Notes: generated from the letters alone by a model not told the origin. A stretch of DNA of 64,000 nt from Nitzschia sp. DOCU1 (GCA_951394045.1 OX596000.1:434001-498000), one strand, 5' to 3'; shown: positions 53,624-64,000, counted from the first letter of the stretch. Numbers and translations: made by a program.

Positions 53624-54288
53624 GGTGAACAATATGACAAACAAACAAGTTAACTCAAGGAAGAGTTCGGTGTTTTGCTGCAGTTCTGGATTTACCGTTG
53701 ATGAGCACAAGCCAAGGGAAGAAATCTGAAACGACAAATGATGAAACCTGCGACGAATTTCATTTAAGTACGATGCTTCCAGCTCTAAATGCGAGCAGAA
53801 CGGCACACTTTGCATTTTTGCGTTAAATAGATGACGTTTTGATGGCGGGAGGGGCTATATTTTAGATCTCAACGGAATGCGCCGCCATGGTTCGTACGAT
53901 TTCTTGTCCACCCTGTGCGCGTGCAATCCTTTTTGGATCGATCGAGTCGATTTTGCTTCGCCTGGCTGCTGGCGGGAGGAATACATATGTGTTATTCATT
54001 TCCTCAAGGCTGTATACTTTGTGAATGATCATTCGTGCCAGGCGGATCTACGCCTTCGAGCATTGCCATTCCCGCTCGCGTATCTTCCATCGTCACAAAA
54101 TGGGACCGTTGGATTCTGGATGGAGAGTGCCGCCAGTGATGGTTATGCAAGACGCAGGTGATTGACTATCCATCCACCGCAATAGAACACAACCACACAA
54201 CAACAGTCCGTCTCTACAACAAGCTTAGCAGAAGAGTTCGTCTCAGCAGCAAGCAGGCAGAAACAGCTACGCCACGTCTTTCGTCACC
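53624..54288. promoter_or_regulatory. shared divergent promoter region of fusion genes A and B
   Basis: Two paralogues start 665 bp apart on opposite strands, so this interval must carry both promoters. The frame at 53877-54161 has no domain. No strong core motif was recognised. A half CRE (TGACGT) occurs near 53832. Confidence 0.5.
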
Positions 54289-57200
54289 ATGACTTTACGC
54301 GTTTCGCCTGCTACAACTACGGGTAGTCGTCGATCAGCTTCATCATCTTGGTCGTCGTCGTCGTCGTCGATGCTGCTGTTGCTACTTTTGCTTTCGCAAC
54401 GACAAGCTGCCGCTTCGGTGAACAATGCAACAACAACAACAGCTTCTGGAATAGTTGAGGATTATGGTATTTTTGATTGGGTACGGAAGGCTCGCAAGGG
54501 ATTTTATCATCCGGATCAAGTCTTTCGAGCCGATCCTGCCACTGGCATTACCGGCGTCTTTGCCTCCAAGGATATTGCCAAGGGCACAATCTTAGTGTCG
54601 GTACCATGGAGTCATGTCATTCCCAGTGATGACCCTACCGAAGACGGACAATTATGTTGTGGTTTAGTGGATCGACTCGTACGAGAATGGAAATTGGGCA
54701 ACCATTCCAAGTTTGCTCCGTACATTCAATATCTCCAAGACAATTTCGAAAAAACAATGCATCACCAAATTCCAACCATGTGGAGTCCACATGGAAAAGT
54801 ATTACTGCAAGCCATTGTTGGAACGACTCGGGATGATAATAATGATAATACCAAGAATACGACAATTCTCCCTCCGGAAGATCCCTTCAAGTGGTTCGTA
54901 GAAGAATGGTTTCCTAAATGTGGTGGTAGCCCCAAAGACAAACTGGGAATGAAGGCGACTCTAGTTGTCATTCAACGAAGTGATGATGCTATTCTCATTC
55001 CAGGTGAGTACAATACAATACGTATTCTTTTTGAAGAGGAATTGATATCCTGGTTATCAAACTCCTCACCTGCGCATCTGCCTCCAATACTACTCCATTC
55101 GACCAACGATAGGCTACGACATGTACAATCATCGCAATGGAAAATGGTTCAATGCAGACGCGATACAAGTATACGGGGTCAAACACGAGACGGTCGCAAC
55201 TCGTGATATCAAGGCTGGTGAACAAATTTTTATTTCGTACAACAAGTGTCATGGATGTGTAGGTCGAGTTCACGAATATGGGACGGGGGGTGAGTCAAAT
55301 TGTAGAATTGGGTGATGGATGGGGACGGATGGCTTTGTTTGGTTGGTTTCTGACCCGCGATTTCCTCCTTCCAGAAATTCTTCGTGACTATGGATTCGTG
55401 GAAATGATGCCTCAAATATTTTGGTACCAGTACCATCATTTGCGGGTGCAATTCGAGTTGGATGAAGTGGGCAACCACGACAGTAGTAGCAACGACGACA
55501 AATTCATCGAATTGACATGGGATGATGAGTGGAGTATGCCCAAGGATCCTTCCAACAGAAAAATGTTGGTAGGATTCTTTCGCCGTCAAATCCGTCGTTT
55601 GCAACGTCTGTACAATATTGACTATCACAATGGGAAAAATCCAGGCATGCCGGAACATGAATGGGAGACGGCGTGGCAATTCCAACAAGCCAACATTCGG
55701 GCCGTGACACTAGCAATGAAATCGATGCTGATGGATGCTTCCGTCGACAACAAGTATCTTTTCAACATGACGGAAGTGAATATGCTGGTCAATTCGCCAC
55801 ACTATGATCCGCTCGGAGAAGAGGCAGACGATTTGTTTTATTCGCAGGAGACTTGTGACAACAATGATGCCTTATCGCATGTACATCACACGGTTGTAGA
55901 CTCCCAAGGAACCTACTATCAAACAATGACGTTTCTCATCGAGCCAGACTCCAAGGATGTAGTTTTGGAATTGGACTCGATAACCCAAATTGCGAGTGTG
56001 TACCGACCTCATTATCACGAATACTCGGTGCATGCAGCGGCACGCTTTTTAGATTCCGTCAAGCGAGTCATTTTCATTGGAGGAGGAGATTCCATGCTGT
56101 TGCATGAAGTTCTGAAATATCCAGAGCTAGAACTTGTGGTGGGGCTGGAGCTGGATCAAGTTGTCACTCGCAAGTCGTTCCGGCATTTTCTGACCCAGCC
56201 GCACTTTGATGATCCTCGTGTCGAATGGTGGTTTGGAGATGCGACAAAGACCCTATTGTTGTTGCCAAAGGATTATTGGCAAAGTTTTGATTTAGTCTTG
56301 GTCGATCTATCAGAAACCGTCATGTCCTTGTCGGTGACTAGCGAGCTGGATGTCTTTGATGCTCTTGCCCTTCTCTTGAAGCCTGAGGGTGTCTTGGTCA
56401 AGAACGAACTGTACATGGATCAGATCAGCAAAGTCTTTGACCATACAGTCCAAATCTGTTACCAGAGCCCCATCATTTGCGATCAAGTATTGACCATGGG
56501 AAGCAACAAAGTCGACTTTATGCACGCGCCCGTCAAGGATCACGGCGTCGAGACACTTCTCTACACTTCCCTGGTGACAAAGGATAACCGGCACGAGCTC
56601 TTGCATGATTATCGAAGAAATGATGCGAGATCTCAAGGCAAGTGTAATCTGGAGGAATTCTTAGCCGAAACAACGAGCGAACAAAGCAAAAGTGCTGGAA
56701 TACTCGAGGTCATTGAAGCCGAAAATATTCCGTTCCCCCTTAATGCAAGCCTCTTACCCGTCCTGGAGAAGGTTGTTCAGGAGGTGGGTTTCGGGCTCAG
56801 CAGCGAATCGGTGCACGACGATGGACTTTTGATGATTCTCATGAATGAAGGATATGTGTTGGTCCGCATGGTCCCAGAAAAGGAATATTGCAATTTGGAT
56901 ATCAAATTGTGGGGAGGATTCCACAAATTGAAATCCTTGAGCTCGTCTTTGACAAAGGCACTGGGTGCAGGATTGGTCTCAAACTACCGTGTGGTGGCTG
57001 GTGGCATGTATGGCTCGTCCACTTGGAAGGAAGATCTGGCGTTGATTGGCCCTCAGATCGCTCAGAACCGAGATTGCACAACGCCAGACACAGCAGAAGC
57101 TGACAAGAAGAAGATTTTGAGCGAAGAGACACTTTTTTCAGCGGCTCTGGAGGAAACGATGACGAATCTTGTCAACCGCACTGATTCACTTGCCGTGGTC

Positions 57201-58391
57201 TTTTGTGGTAGCGAGGGAGACAAGTGTCTTGTCGTGGAAGTGTTGAAGACGTCAAAGAGAATTTCCAACGTCGTCAAACTTTCAACATGCTCCACATTAG
57301 ATGCCGCCGTACCGACAACGCTTTATGACTGCGAACTTTCGATCCTTGAAAAGTGGAAGGAAGAGTTGGGTGGTCACCTGAGCAATATTGTGGCGGTAGA
57401 CCCCACAGCCCCCTTGGAATTACTCCAGATCATCAACAGCATCCTTAGCAACGATGCCGCCCGGAAATCTCTTATATCCGAGACCAATGTCTTCCTTGCA
57501 ATGACGTCGAAGCCCAGTGCAGAACCTTGGCGACAACACTTTTTGGATCGGTACCGCAAGCAGCACCAAAACGATCCAGTCAGTCGAGCGGCATTTAGCA
57601 TGCAGGACGGGCCGTTGGCAATCGAGTTCGGGGTCGTATCCGCTGGAGACGAAGCCTTGGCCTATCATCTGGAAAAGATCGAGACAGGCCTCAAGACTCA
57701 ATTTGAAAATGTGAACATCCGACTTGAAGTCATTCACGGAGGCAAGTACGCATATTGGGATCCTTGGGAGCCCAAGGAATTCCTGCAGTCCGATTACGAT
57801 GAGTCCCCGGGACTCGAACAATATTTCGCGCAAAGTCAATTGGCCCAGCACTCGTTGATTCAACTGGGACCGATCGATGGTTCCGATTTTGAATTTTCGA
57901 CAAAAGTTTTGACCAAGATCTTCCAAAAATCGTTGGCCCATAATGATTTCAAGTGTACTACGAAGTTCATAGTCGACAATGTCGGTGACGGCTCTGTCAT
58001 GGTCTGCCTGAACAACGACTATGGTTCGGCTGTTTTGGCGTGGGACGGTCGACAGCACATTGAAATTAGTTACTACCTAGCCGACGAGGATGAAACAGAA
58101 GTTGAGAACTTTCTTGCATCTTTCAAAGCGCTGACGCGCCATCGATTAGACGTGGTCCTGCGTGACGATATGCCTCGTGGTACTGGCCGCATTGTGAACT
58201 ATGCAGAAGACATTCTGACCAAACGGCAGCGCGAACAATTTTTTGAAAGTCTCCTGGCAACCGATGAGGAACGCATGGAGCAAATGTACATGGAACGTGC
58301 CTTGGGGCAGGCTGAGAAAGTGAAAGAAGGCTCTTGCTCCAATCCTGGTGCTGACGATCAAACATGCTGGCCTGAACCTCCTCCTTTGTAG
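54289..58391 (+). CDS. fusion gene B: signal peptide, SET, aminopropyltransferase-like, two AdoMetDC-like modules
   Basis: Exons 54289-55003, 55113-55289 and 55375-58391 give 1,302 residues. The introns (109 and 85 bp) start GTGAGT. The second intron has the same phase and position as the intron of gene A. The first is absent from A. The Ser-rich N-terminus leads to a hydrophobic signal (MLLLLLLLSQ). SET ends in DMYNHRNGKW and AGEQIFISYN, keeping the catalytic Tyr, and YGT-EILRDYGFVE. The spermidine-synthase-like domain has IGGGD at about 533 and FDLVLVDLSE. Two SpeD-like stretches follow (about 736-845, MVPEKEYCNLDIKLWG; about 1180, AWDGRQHIEISYY), without the decarboxylase Ser/His. A secretory-pathway, possibly silica-vesicle, polyamine enzyme is inferred. 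B looks the more active copy. Confidence 0.85.
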
Positions 58392-59309
58392 ACGAATCAA
58401 ACACGCATGTTGCACTGAGTCTTGGCAGATTGATGTGCTCAGAATCACACCCTGTAAAGTAGTTCTTGATATTTGTTACGTTTTACAACTCCATGACTGG
58501 GTAACTATACTGTTTGCACCTGCGCCCGGCGGTACTGAAGTGGATCTAGCTCGACTGAAATCCACCATGCTGTGTGGCTATCCCGAGAGGGCTTCCCGTG
58601 CCAACAGTGTAACCACCGCGGCGATGCCGTTTCAGTTTCTACAATGACTAGTTCACAAGGACTCAAACTGTTTCTAAAAGAAACGCATCAACCTCAGGGT
58701 GCATGTCATCCTGAAAACCATGATTGCATTGGTAGTCCCAATCACAACATCAGTCATCCGATTTTTTTATATGTACCCATCGTTCTACCCAGTCCTACGT
58801 ACCCATAATCATACCACTTTCCTTTTTGTGATGTTGCAAATACCGGTGTCCAAACTCGCCACGTGATTTTACCTTATTTAATTGGAATGAAAGCATGTAT
58901 CGCCATCGAAGCACATTACTCTCTTGGGAAAGATTTGAGATATGCCTCTCACAAGAAGTTTTGGTCATATAGCGCCACGTCACCTTCGCAACACGTGCCT
59001 GCGAGCTTCTGAATCCGAGAGACAGGTGCTTCGGAGTCTTCTGCTTGCATGGCATCACTTAGCGTGTCTAAGACTGCAATAATTATTTCTTTTCATTGCA
59101 AGCGGGTATCAAAGACTCTGTAGTGCTGCCTATATGCCCCCAGACGAAAGGTTTTCTCTTTTCGTGTTTTCCACTCCTGTTCGACGTCCTCGCCGCCAAC
59201 ATATGTGTGCAAACTGAAGAGTGTGTCATTGACACTGAAATTATCAGTGAGATATGCATCATCCGCGTCGGTAGAACCCGAACAATAATCTGCACACTTG
59301 GACCAAACG
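58392..59309. other. intergenic region between fusion gene B and phytochrome 2
   Basis: About 920 bp. Holds the fossil SET-gene fragment described separately and the promoter of phytochrome 2. No intact gene. Confidence 0.55.
58547..58730 (-). pseudogene. fossil fragment of the secreted SET gene (3' part)
   Basis: Three collinear blocks match the region of the SET gene at 62.6-62.9 kb. TAGCTCGACT at 58547 pairs with 62595. AAAAGAAACGCATCA near 58676 pairs with 62641. GCATGTCATCC through CCATGATTGCATT (58701-58730) pairs with 62871-62900. About 200 bp between the last two blocks is deleted here. No open frame remains. Confidence 0.6.
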
Positions 59310-62300
59310 ATGCTCATTATTGTGTGGTTAGCAACTACAAAAGGAGTGCAGTTTGTTGATCCTTCGAATAAGCAAGAGGAGATGCAGTCGCCGGCAGATG
59401 ATACCGGAACGGAGGACGCCCGCAACACTATCAATGACAAGGAATTGATTGAGTGTGACCGTGAAGACTTGAGTCATATCGGGCTGATTCAAGGGGGCTG
59501 CGGCCATGTGTTGTTCATAAAGAATCCTTCCGGGGAAGTCGTAGGGCATGATGATGACATTTGCGAGGTGGAGTTCATCAAACCTGCGACAGCAAAGGAC
59601 AAAGATGGCGATGTAAACATGAAGAATGTTTCTTTGATTGGAATGTACTTGAAAGACCTGATTCCCGACAGTCTTTGTGCAAATATTGTGAGCTGCGTAC
59701 AGCAAATGAAAGTGGCGATGTCGCATCGTACATTCTACTTTTATGCCGTGTCAGGCAAGACGTTTGCTTTGAGCATCTCTTCTAGCCCCGCTGAAGATTA
59801 TGCGGTCGTGTCGATTGAAGTTGAGACTTCTGCCGATTCACATGAGGTAAGCGCTCGCTGTTGGCCATCATCGATCATGGTCGTTCACAGGTAGTATATC
59901 TAACGATGGACATATCGGAATCCAGTCTGCCGACAGCTTCGGCTCCACCCTGGTTAATCTAGGGCGGATTGTGGAGTTTTATGCAAGGGATACGGTTGCT
60001 ATCACTGCGTGCGATGCCGTTTTTAAAGTCATGCAGCATTACGACAGGGGCATGGTGTATAAATTCAACGATGATCTTTCTGGTGAGATCATTCATGAAA
60101 TCACCAGTGAAGCTTTGGCGACTTCTTATGTGGGAATGCGTTTTCCAACATCGGATATTCCATTGCCTGCCAGGCAACTTTATATCACCAATCGGCTAAG
60201 ATATATCCATGATATCGAACGGGATAATATTGCTGTACATGCGCTGGCTGGGGCGGCTTCCATGGATCTAGCGCAGATTCGAATGCGCGCTTGTGCCCGA
60301 CCGCATATCATTTACCTACGAAATATGGGAGTCCGGTCATCCTTGTCGATTGCTATTGTCGTGAACGATCAACTGTGGGGCCTGCTTGCATTTCATGGCT
60401 ACAAAAAGCCCTACAAGCCCTCACTCCACCAGCGTATCGCTTGTGAGACAATCTCCAAGATGTTGTCCGTTCACATCGAAGCCATGGAAAAGAAGAACGA
60501 GAGTTCCAGAATCCTTGAGATGGGTGACGTTTTGATGAATTTGAGCAGCGAAATGACCCTCATGGAAAACTTCAAACGGGTCGGCGAAAAGAGTCTTCTT
60601 CAGATTCTGGACTGCGACGTGATTGTGGTTAATGTTCAAGACCGATTGGGGGATGCCGATGCCGATGGAATTTGCATGGGTGATCAAGCCCTCAAACCTT
60701 CGGCGAATTTTTGGAAAAAGTTTTCTACTCACGAGAACCGAAAAATCTTTGCCAACACGGAACGGCAGTCTTTACTCGATATGGGTCTTACCGAGGAGGA
60801 CTGCCCTCCCTGCGGTGTCCTTTTCTTCCGGGAAGGCCGAACGCAAGTCATGTTGGGTAGAGCAGTTCGTTCTCGGGATGTGCGATGGGCAGGCAACCCA
60901 GACACACCCAAGCTTCGAATTGGTGGTATTTTGAACCCACGGGCATCCTTTGAGACGTTCATGGAGAAGGCTAGACTCGAGTCGCGTGCTTGGAGTTCCC
61001 AAGACTTGACGGTAGTAGCGGCATTCCGAGACCGTGTCTGTGAACATTGCCATAATCTAATGATGGGACAGCTAAAAAATGCCATTACCGATGCCAACAA
61101 AAAGTACATGGCAGCGATCGATGGCGCCAAGGACAACTACGAATTCTTTGCCCGAATGAGTCACGAGCTACGCACTCCCTTTCACGGCGTCATGGGATGC
61201 TTGGATATTCTCGACCAATCCTACGACACGATGCAGGTGGACGATGTTCGGGATATTTTACGGACTGCCAAGGCTTCTGGGGCACACATGCTGGCTCTTT
61301 TGAATGATATTCTGAACATTGCGAAACAGAAATACCTCCCCCAATCGTTTACACGAGACAGGGTCAGCTATCAGGCGCTCGCCTATGATGCTGTTGACTG
61401 CATGACAACGCTTGCTGCCACAAGGAACTTGGCGTTTTCCTTTGACGTCCAACCCGAGGGGGAAGACAACGAACATGTCATTATTGTGACGGATCGCACG
61501 AAAATCATTCAAGTCGTGTCCAACTTGGTCAACAATGCCATCAAATTTACGCAGGAAGGAGGCTCGATTCGCGTCTCTTTCAATCTTGCTAGTACTATGC
61601 AGCAGGGCATTGACATGTGGACGAGTATATGTCGTGAATATGAAGGCTTTGTTTTCACCATGAAGGAAGGAGAAATGATCGATAACATTGCTGACGTTCA
61701 GCGCAAGGCCAAAATGTACCCCCCCTTGACCGACAAACGCTGGTTGTTGGTATCTGTTATCGATAGCGGGTGCGGTATGGCGACCACAGACTTGGCGAAA
61801 ATGTTTTCCCCGTACACTCAAGCAAGCAGTGGATCGAATCGATCGTTTCAGGGCTCCGGCCTGGGCTTGTTCATCTGTGTGTCCCTCTGTGTTCAGCTTT
61901 CAGGCTTTATTGCTTGTGCTTCTACGCCCGACAAAGGAACGGTTTTCTACATGGGTGTCCCGGTGGAGGTTGTGAAGCAAGCTGATCCACTCCTTGCCAA
62001 AATTGTTTTGAAGGGCCCAGTAATGATAGTGGATGACAATGCTGTGAATATCAAAATCTTGAAGCGCCAGGTCGAACATCTCTTAAAGATCCACAAGATT
62101 CCACTGGAAGTCATCACTGCCAATAGCGCGGAAGAAGGAATTGAGTCGTACCGAAGATTGCGTCCGGGACTGTGCTTCATTGACTATCACATGCCCGGTA
62201 AAGATGGCGTCGAGGTGACGAAGGATATTCGAGCCTATGAAGAAAGCAACGGTTTGGATCCGTCCTATATTCTATGCTATACAGCCGATGGAAGCGATCG

Positions 62301-62448
62301 GTCTAAAAGACTCGTGGAAGAAGCTGGCTGCAACGAGATCATGTACAAACCTCCACCCAAGGGTTTCCTTGAAAATCTCATCCAGCGCCTCGAGTATCAG
62401 GGGACCGAACTTCTTCATAAAAGAACTACTTCTTCGAAGACGACGTAG
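59310..62448 (+). CDS. DPH: diatom phytochrome 2 (hybrid histidine kinase)
   Basis: Exons 59310-59846 and 59926-62448 (intron 79 bp, GTAAGC...TCCAG) give 1,019 residues. The domain order and key residues equal phytochrome 1: biliverdin Cys in LIECDRED (C49), TSDIP in GAF, NPRASFE in PHY, kinase H592 (RMSHELRTP), GSGLGL, receiver D932 (FIDYHMPG) and MYKPP. The linker before the receiver is shorter. The start differs: where copy 1 has ATGGCTACG, this copy reads TGGTTAGCA. Translation must begin at ATG 59310 (MLIIVWLATT) or ATG 59382. The region with the Cys lies after both. Coding conservation is high in GAF, PHY and kinase, with many silent differences, so selection has acted on both copies. 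Red/far-red sensing is expected from the family. Confidence 0.93.
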
Positions 62449-62658
62449 TAGAGTAGTTGTAGTCGTAAAAAACGGTTTCATTTTTTGATTTCTCTCGGTA
62501 GTATGATGCTCCATGTACATTTACTGATATTATTCCATCAAAATAAAATCTGCTCACACACAGACGCAGCAGCTGGTGCAAGTTGATATAATAGTAGCTC
62601 GACTAAAATCTACGGTACTCTTTGCGCCTACCTTCGTGCAAAAAGAAACGCATCACCG

Positions 62659-63498
62659 TCACAGGTCTTGACGGTAGTCAGCGGGTGCATCATCATCGTC
62701 ATCGAACTCCATGGCCAGTTTATCATTATACAAATCTTCTAATTTGAACAGACCAAGGACATAAAATGCGTCGCGCCCCGCAGAGAGATCGTCATAATCC
62801 GCCAATAGTTCGTCACCCCTGGCTATTGGCACACTGGCATAAAATTCGACATTGCATCCACCATAAGGGTTCATGTCATCCGGGAAACCATGATTGCATT
62901 CATCGTTATAAATACAGGCATTCGTAAACGTGGATGGTTCCAAGTCGACACAGACTACCGCCTGGTTTTCTTCCGGCGATGTAAATCGACTCCATGCCCA
63001 CTCCATGACATCACAAGCCAAGGCAGGTGGAATCGTTTGCAAAAACAAACGATAGTCCGCTCCATTGTTGAATTGAGCCGAAAAGGTCGACTTCCAAACC
63101 AACCTTCCTTCCTCAATATCTCGAGTGGCAAAGACGGCCCGGCCCTTGTAGGGTGTGCTGACTATCTCAAAAGGAACACGGAACGCTGACAAGACGTGAT
63201 CTTCTTCTTCCGGAGGCAAAGAAGAATTTTCTTCACCCACAACGCGGCGGTAGACATGTCGTAGGAGTTTCCATGTGTCGTGACCATGAACGGGAAAGGC
63301 ATTGGGATTCCTTGCGGGATTATGATGGAATTCGTCGCACTGTAGAAATTCCCAAATCGTATCCAAGGAACCGGTGGCCCACATTTCATCCGTTTCATCA
63401 TTCTGGTAATCATCCAAATCCTCGTCAGCTTTTGCAATATCGATAGTTCTTCCCACTACGAAAAATAGAACACAGAATCCTAACTTTACCGACACCAT
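62659..63498 (-). CDS. secreted SET-domain protein
   Basis: ATG 63498 (MVSVKLGFCVLFFVVG) gives 279 residues with a clear signal peptide. An in-frame ATG at 63549 would bury that signal. After an acidic linker the SET-type region runs from about residue 115. It has GRAVFATRDIEEGRLVW, then NDECNHGFPDDM and NVEFYASVPIARGDELLADY, which align with the GxG, NHxxxPN and GEEL(x)xDY motifs. The cofactor site is recognisable (NHG, DY), and Tyr is present. The tail is Asp-rich. A SET protein in the secretory route is unusual. It sits next to the polyamine-type fusion genes and may share their modification role. That is inference. Confidence 0.78.
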   Translation of the reverse strand: MVSVKLGFCVLFFVVGRTIDIAKADEDLDDYQNDETDEMWATGSLDTIWEFLQCDEFHHNPARNPNAFPVHGHDTWKLLRHVYRRVVGEENSSLPPEEEDHVLSAFRVPFEIVSTPYKGRAVFATRDIEEGRLVWKSTFSAQFNNGADYRLFLQTIPPALACDVMEWAWSRFTSPEENQAVVCVDLEPSTFTNACIYNDECNHGFPDDMNPYGGCNVEFYASVPIARGDELLADYDDLSAGRDAFYVLGLFKLEDLYNDKLAMEFDDDDDAPADYRQDL

Positions 63499-63607
63499 GG
63501 TTGCTGCCTTTTCACATTCCCTGAAAAATGTGGAACGAAAGAAGAGCATTGTGGATGGGCTTTTTTCAAAAATTTAAACGAGAGACGGAGAACGGGCAGT
63601 GACAGCC

Positions 63608-63615
63608 TGACGTCA
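63608..63615. promoter_or_regulatory. CRE palindrome TGACGTCA upstream of the secreted SET gene
   Basis: A perfect 8-bp bZIP/CRE site 110 bp upstream of the SET ATG (minus strand). It is the same core as at 4798 and 43882. Confidence 0.45.
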
Positions 63616-63866
63616 CGCTGCGCGCTCTCGAGTGTTCGAATACTTCGATTCTTTGATTGATTTGCTTTCGCTCGATCGAATGAATCGAACGGACCCAACC
63701 GACTTCTTGATGGGCATACATCGACTACTGAACGGGTCTCCCAGACCTACTACTAGTAGGAGATAAATCGTGCGGTGATCATCATCACAGCCTCCCAAAA
63801 CAAATAGATGCTCATCCTGAGGTTATCATTTTAGAAATCGATCAATGCAACATCACCTATTTTACA

Positions 63867-63911
63867 ACGCCCGATAGGAGGGTCCAGAACCTGACTATTT
63901 GTAAACTCTAC
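63867..63911 (+). repeat. short match to the 3' LTR of the first copia element
   Basis: CGCCCGATAG and GACTATTTGTA with AGAAC between them occur here in the same order and spacing (within a few bases) as at 4703-4745. This may be the edge of a diverged LTR that continues past the window. Confidence 0.35.
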
Positions 63912-64000
63912 TATTGAAGCAATCTGCGCTGGATCACTTATTGTCAATCATTCGTCACTCAAGGTACCGTGCTTGCAAACAGTTCATTCTAGCTCGTGTA

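Larger units (their letters stand above)
63499..64000. other. intergenic region at the right edge
   Basis: Promoter of the SET gene (including a CRE palindrome) followed by sequence with a short LTR-like match. No gene seen. Confidence 0.5.

Noticed and set aside
52694..55315. SET genes separate from the downstream large ORFs
   Set aside because: In both copies GT-AG introns join the SET end to the LRDYGFVE segment in frame, rebuilding the normal SET C-terminus, so each is one fusion gene.
32706..62448. Phytochrome copies as an assembly duplicate
   Set aside because: They differ at many silent and some replacement sites, in linker length and in start codon, so they are true paralogues. Read depth could still test this.
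1..64000. CRISPR arrays, rRNA or tRNA genes
   Set aside because: No regularly spaced repeats and no rRNA signature. I found no tRNA T-arm consensus by eye, but a tRNAscan run would be needed to exclude tRNAs fully.

Overview
The window is nuclear DNA of a diatom, most likely a raphid pennate. The evidence is Ty1/copia retrotransposons of the diatom type, short GT-AG introns (about 70-165 bp), two bacteriophytochrome-like hybrid kinases, a heat-shock-factor gene, an LRR membrane protein of the expanded diatom type, and large secreted fusions of SET, aminopropyltransferase-like and AdoMet-decarboxylase-like modules. I recognise the genus only by inference (a Seminavis-like pennate) and cannot prove it from this sequence.

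Layout. 1-4.9 kb: 3' part of a decayed copia element. 5.1-12.0 kb: UTP10/HEATR1, an SSU-processome scaffold with one intron. 12.7-14.3 kb: zinc-finger protein with a domain I cannot name. 14.9-23.2 kb: a complete young copia element with identical 91-bp LTRs, a 5-bp target duplication and an apparent half-tRNA primer site. 23.9-24.6 kb (-): SelH/Rdx-like protein with an in-frame TGA. 25.2-26.4 kb: AlkB-type dioxygenase with a PIP box and a UBZ-type finger. 26.9-28.7 kb: copine. 29.1-32.0 kb (-): type II membrane lectin-like protein. 32.7-35.9 kb: phytochrome 1. 36.5-39.1 kb: PPR protein. 41.0-42.3 kb: HSF. 42.6-43.2 kb (-): small zinc-finger protein. 44.1-44.8 kb: MntP/YtaF-like transporter. 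45.5-45.9 kb (-): second SelH/Rdx-like gene, again with TGA. 46.5-48.5 kb: LRR membrane protein. 48.9-49.7 kb: half-RING protein. 49.8-58.4 kb: divergent pair of large fusion genes (A on -, B on +). 59.3-62.4 kb: phytochrome 2. 62.7-63.5 kb (-): secreted SET protein. Then intergenic DNA to the end.

The right-hand 15 kb is a duplication-rich neighbourhood. The two fusion genes start about 0.67 kb apart and point away from each other. A fossil piece of the SET gene lies between fusion gene B and phytochrome 2, and phytochrome 2 is a close paralogue of phytochrome 1 about 26 kb away. The fusion genes have N-terminal signal peptides and the domain content expected of enzymes that build and N-methylate long-chain polyamines, the silica-precipitating polyamines of diatom cell walls. 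That role is an inference from domains. Several catalytic residues are missing, and copy A has lost the SET tyrosine.

The points most worth a second look are: the two TGA-containing SelH-like paralogues; the polyamine-type fusion pair and its degenerate catalytic motifs; the PIP-UBZ-AlkB architecture; the young copia element with three same-frame ORFs separated by single stops; and CRE-type TGACGTCA palindromes in the old LTR and two gene promoters.
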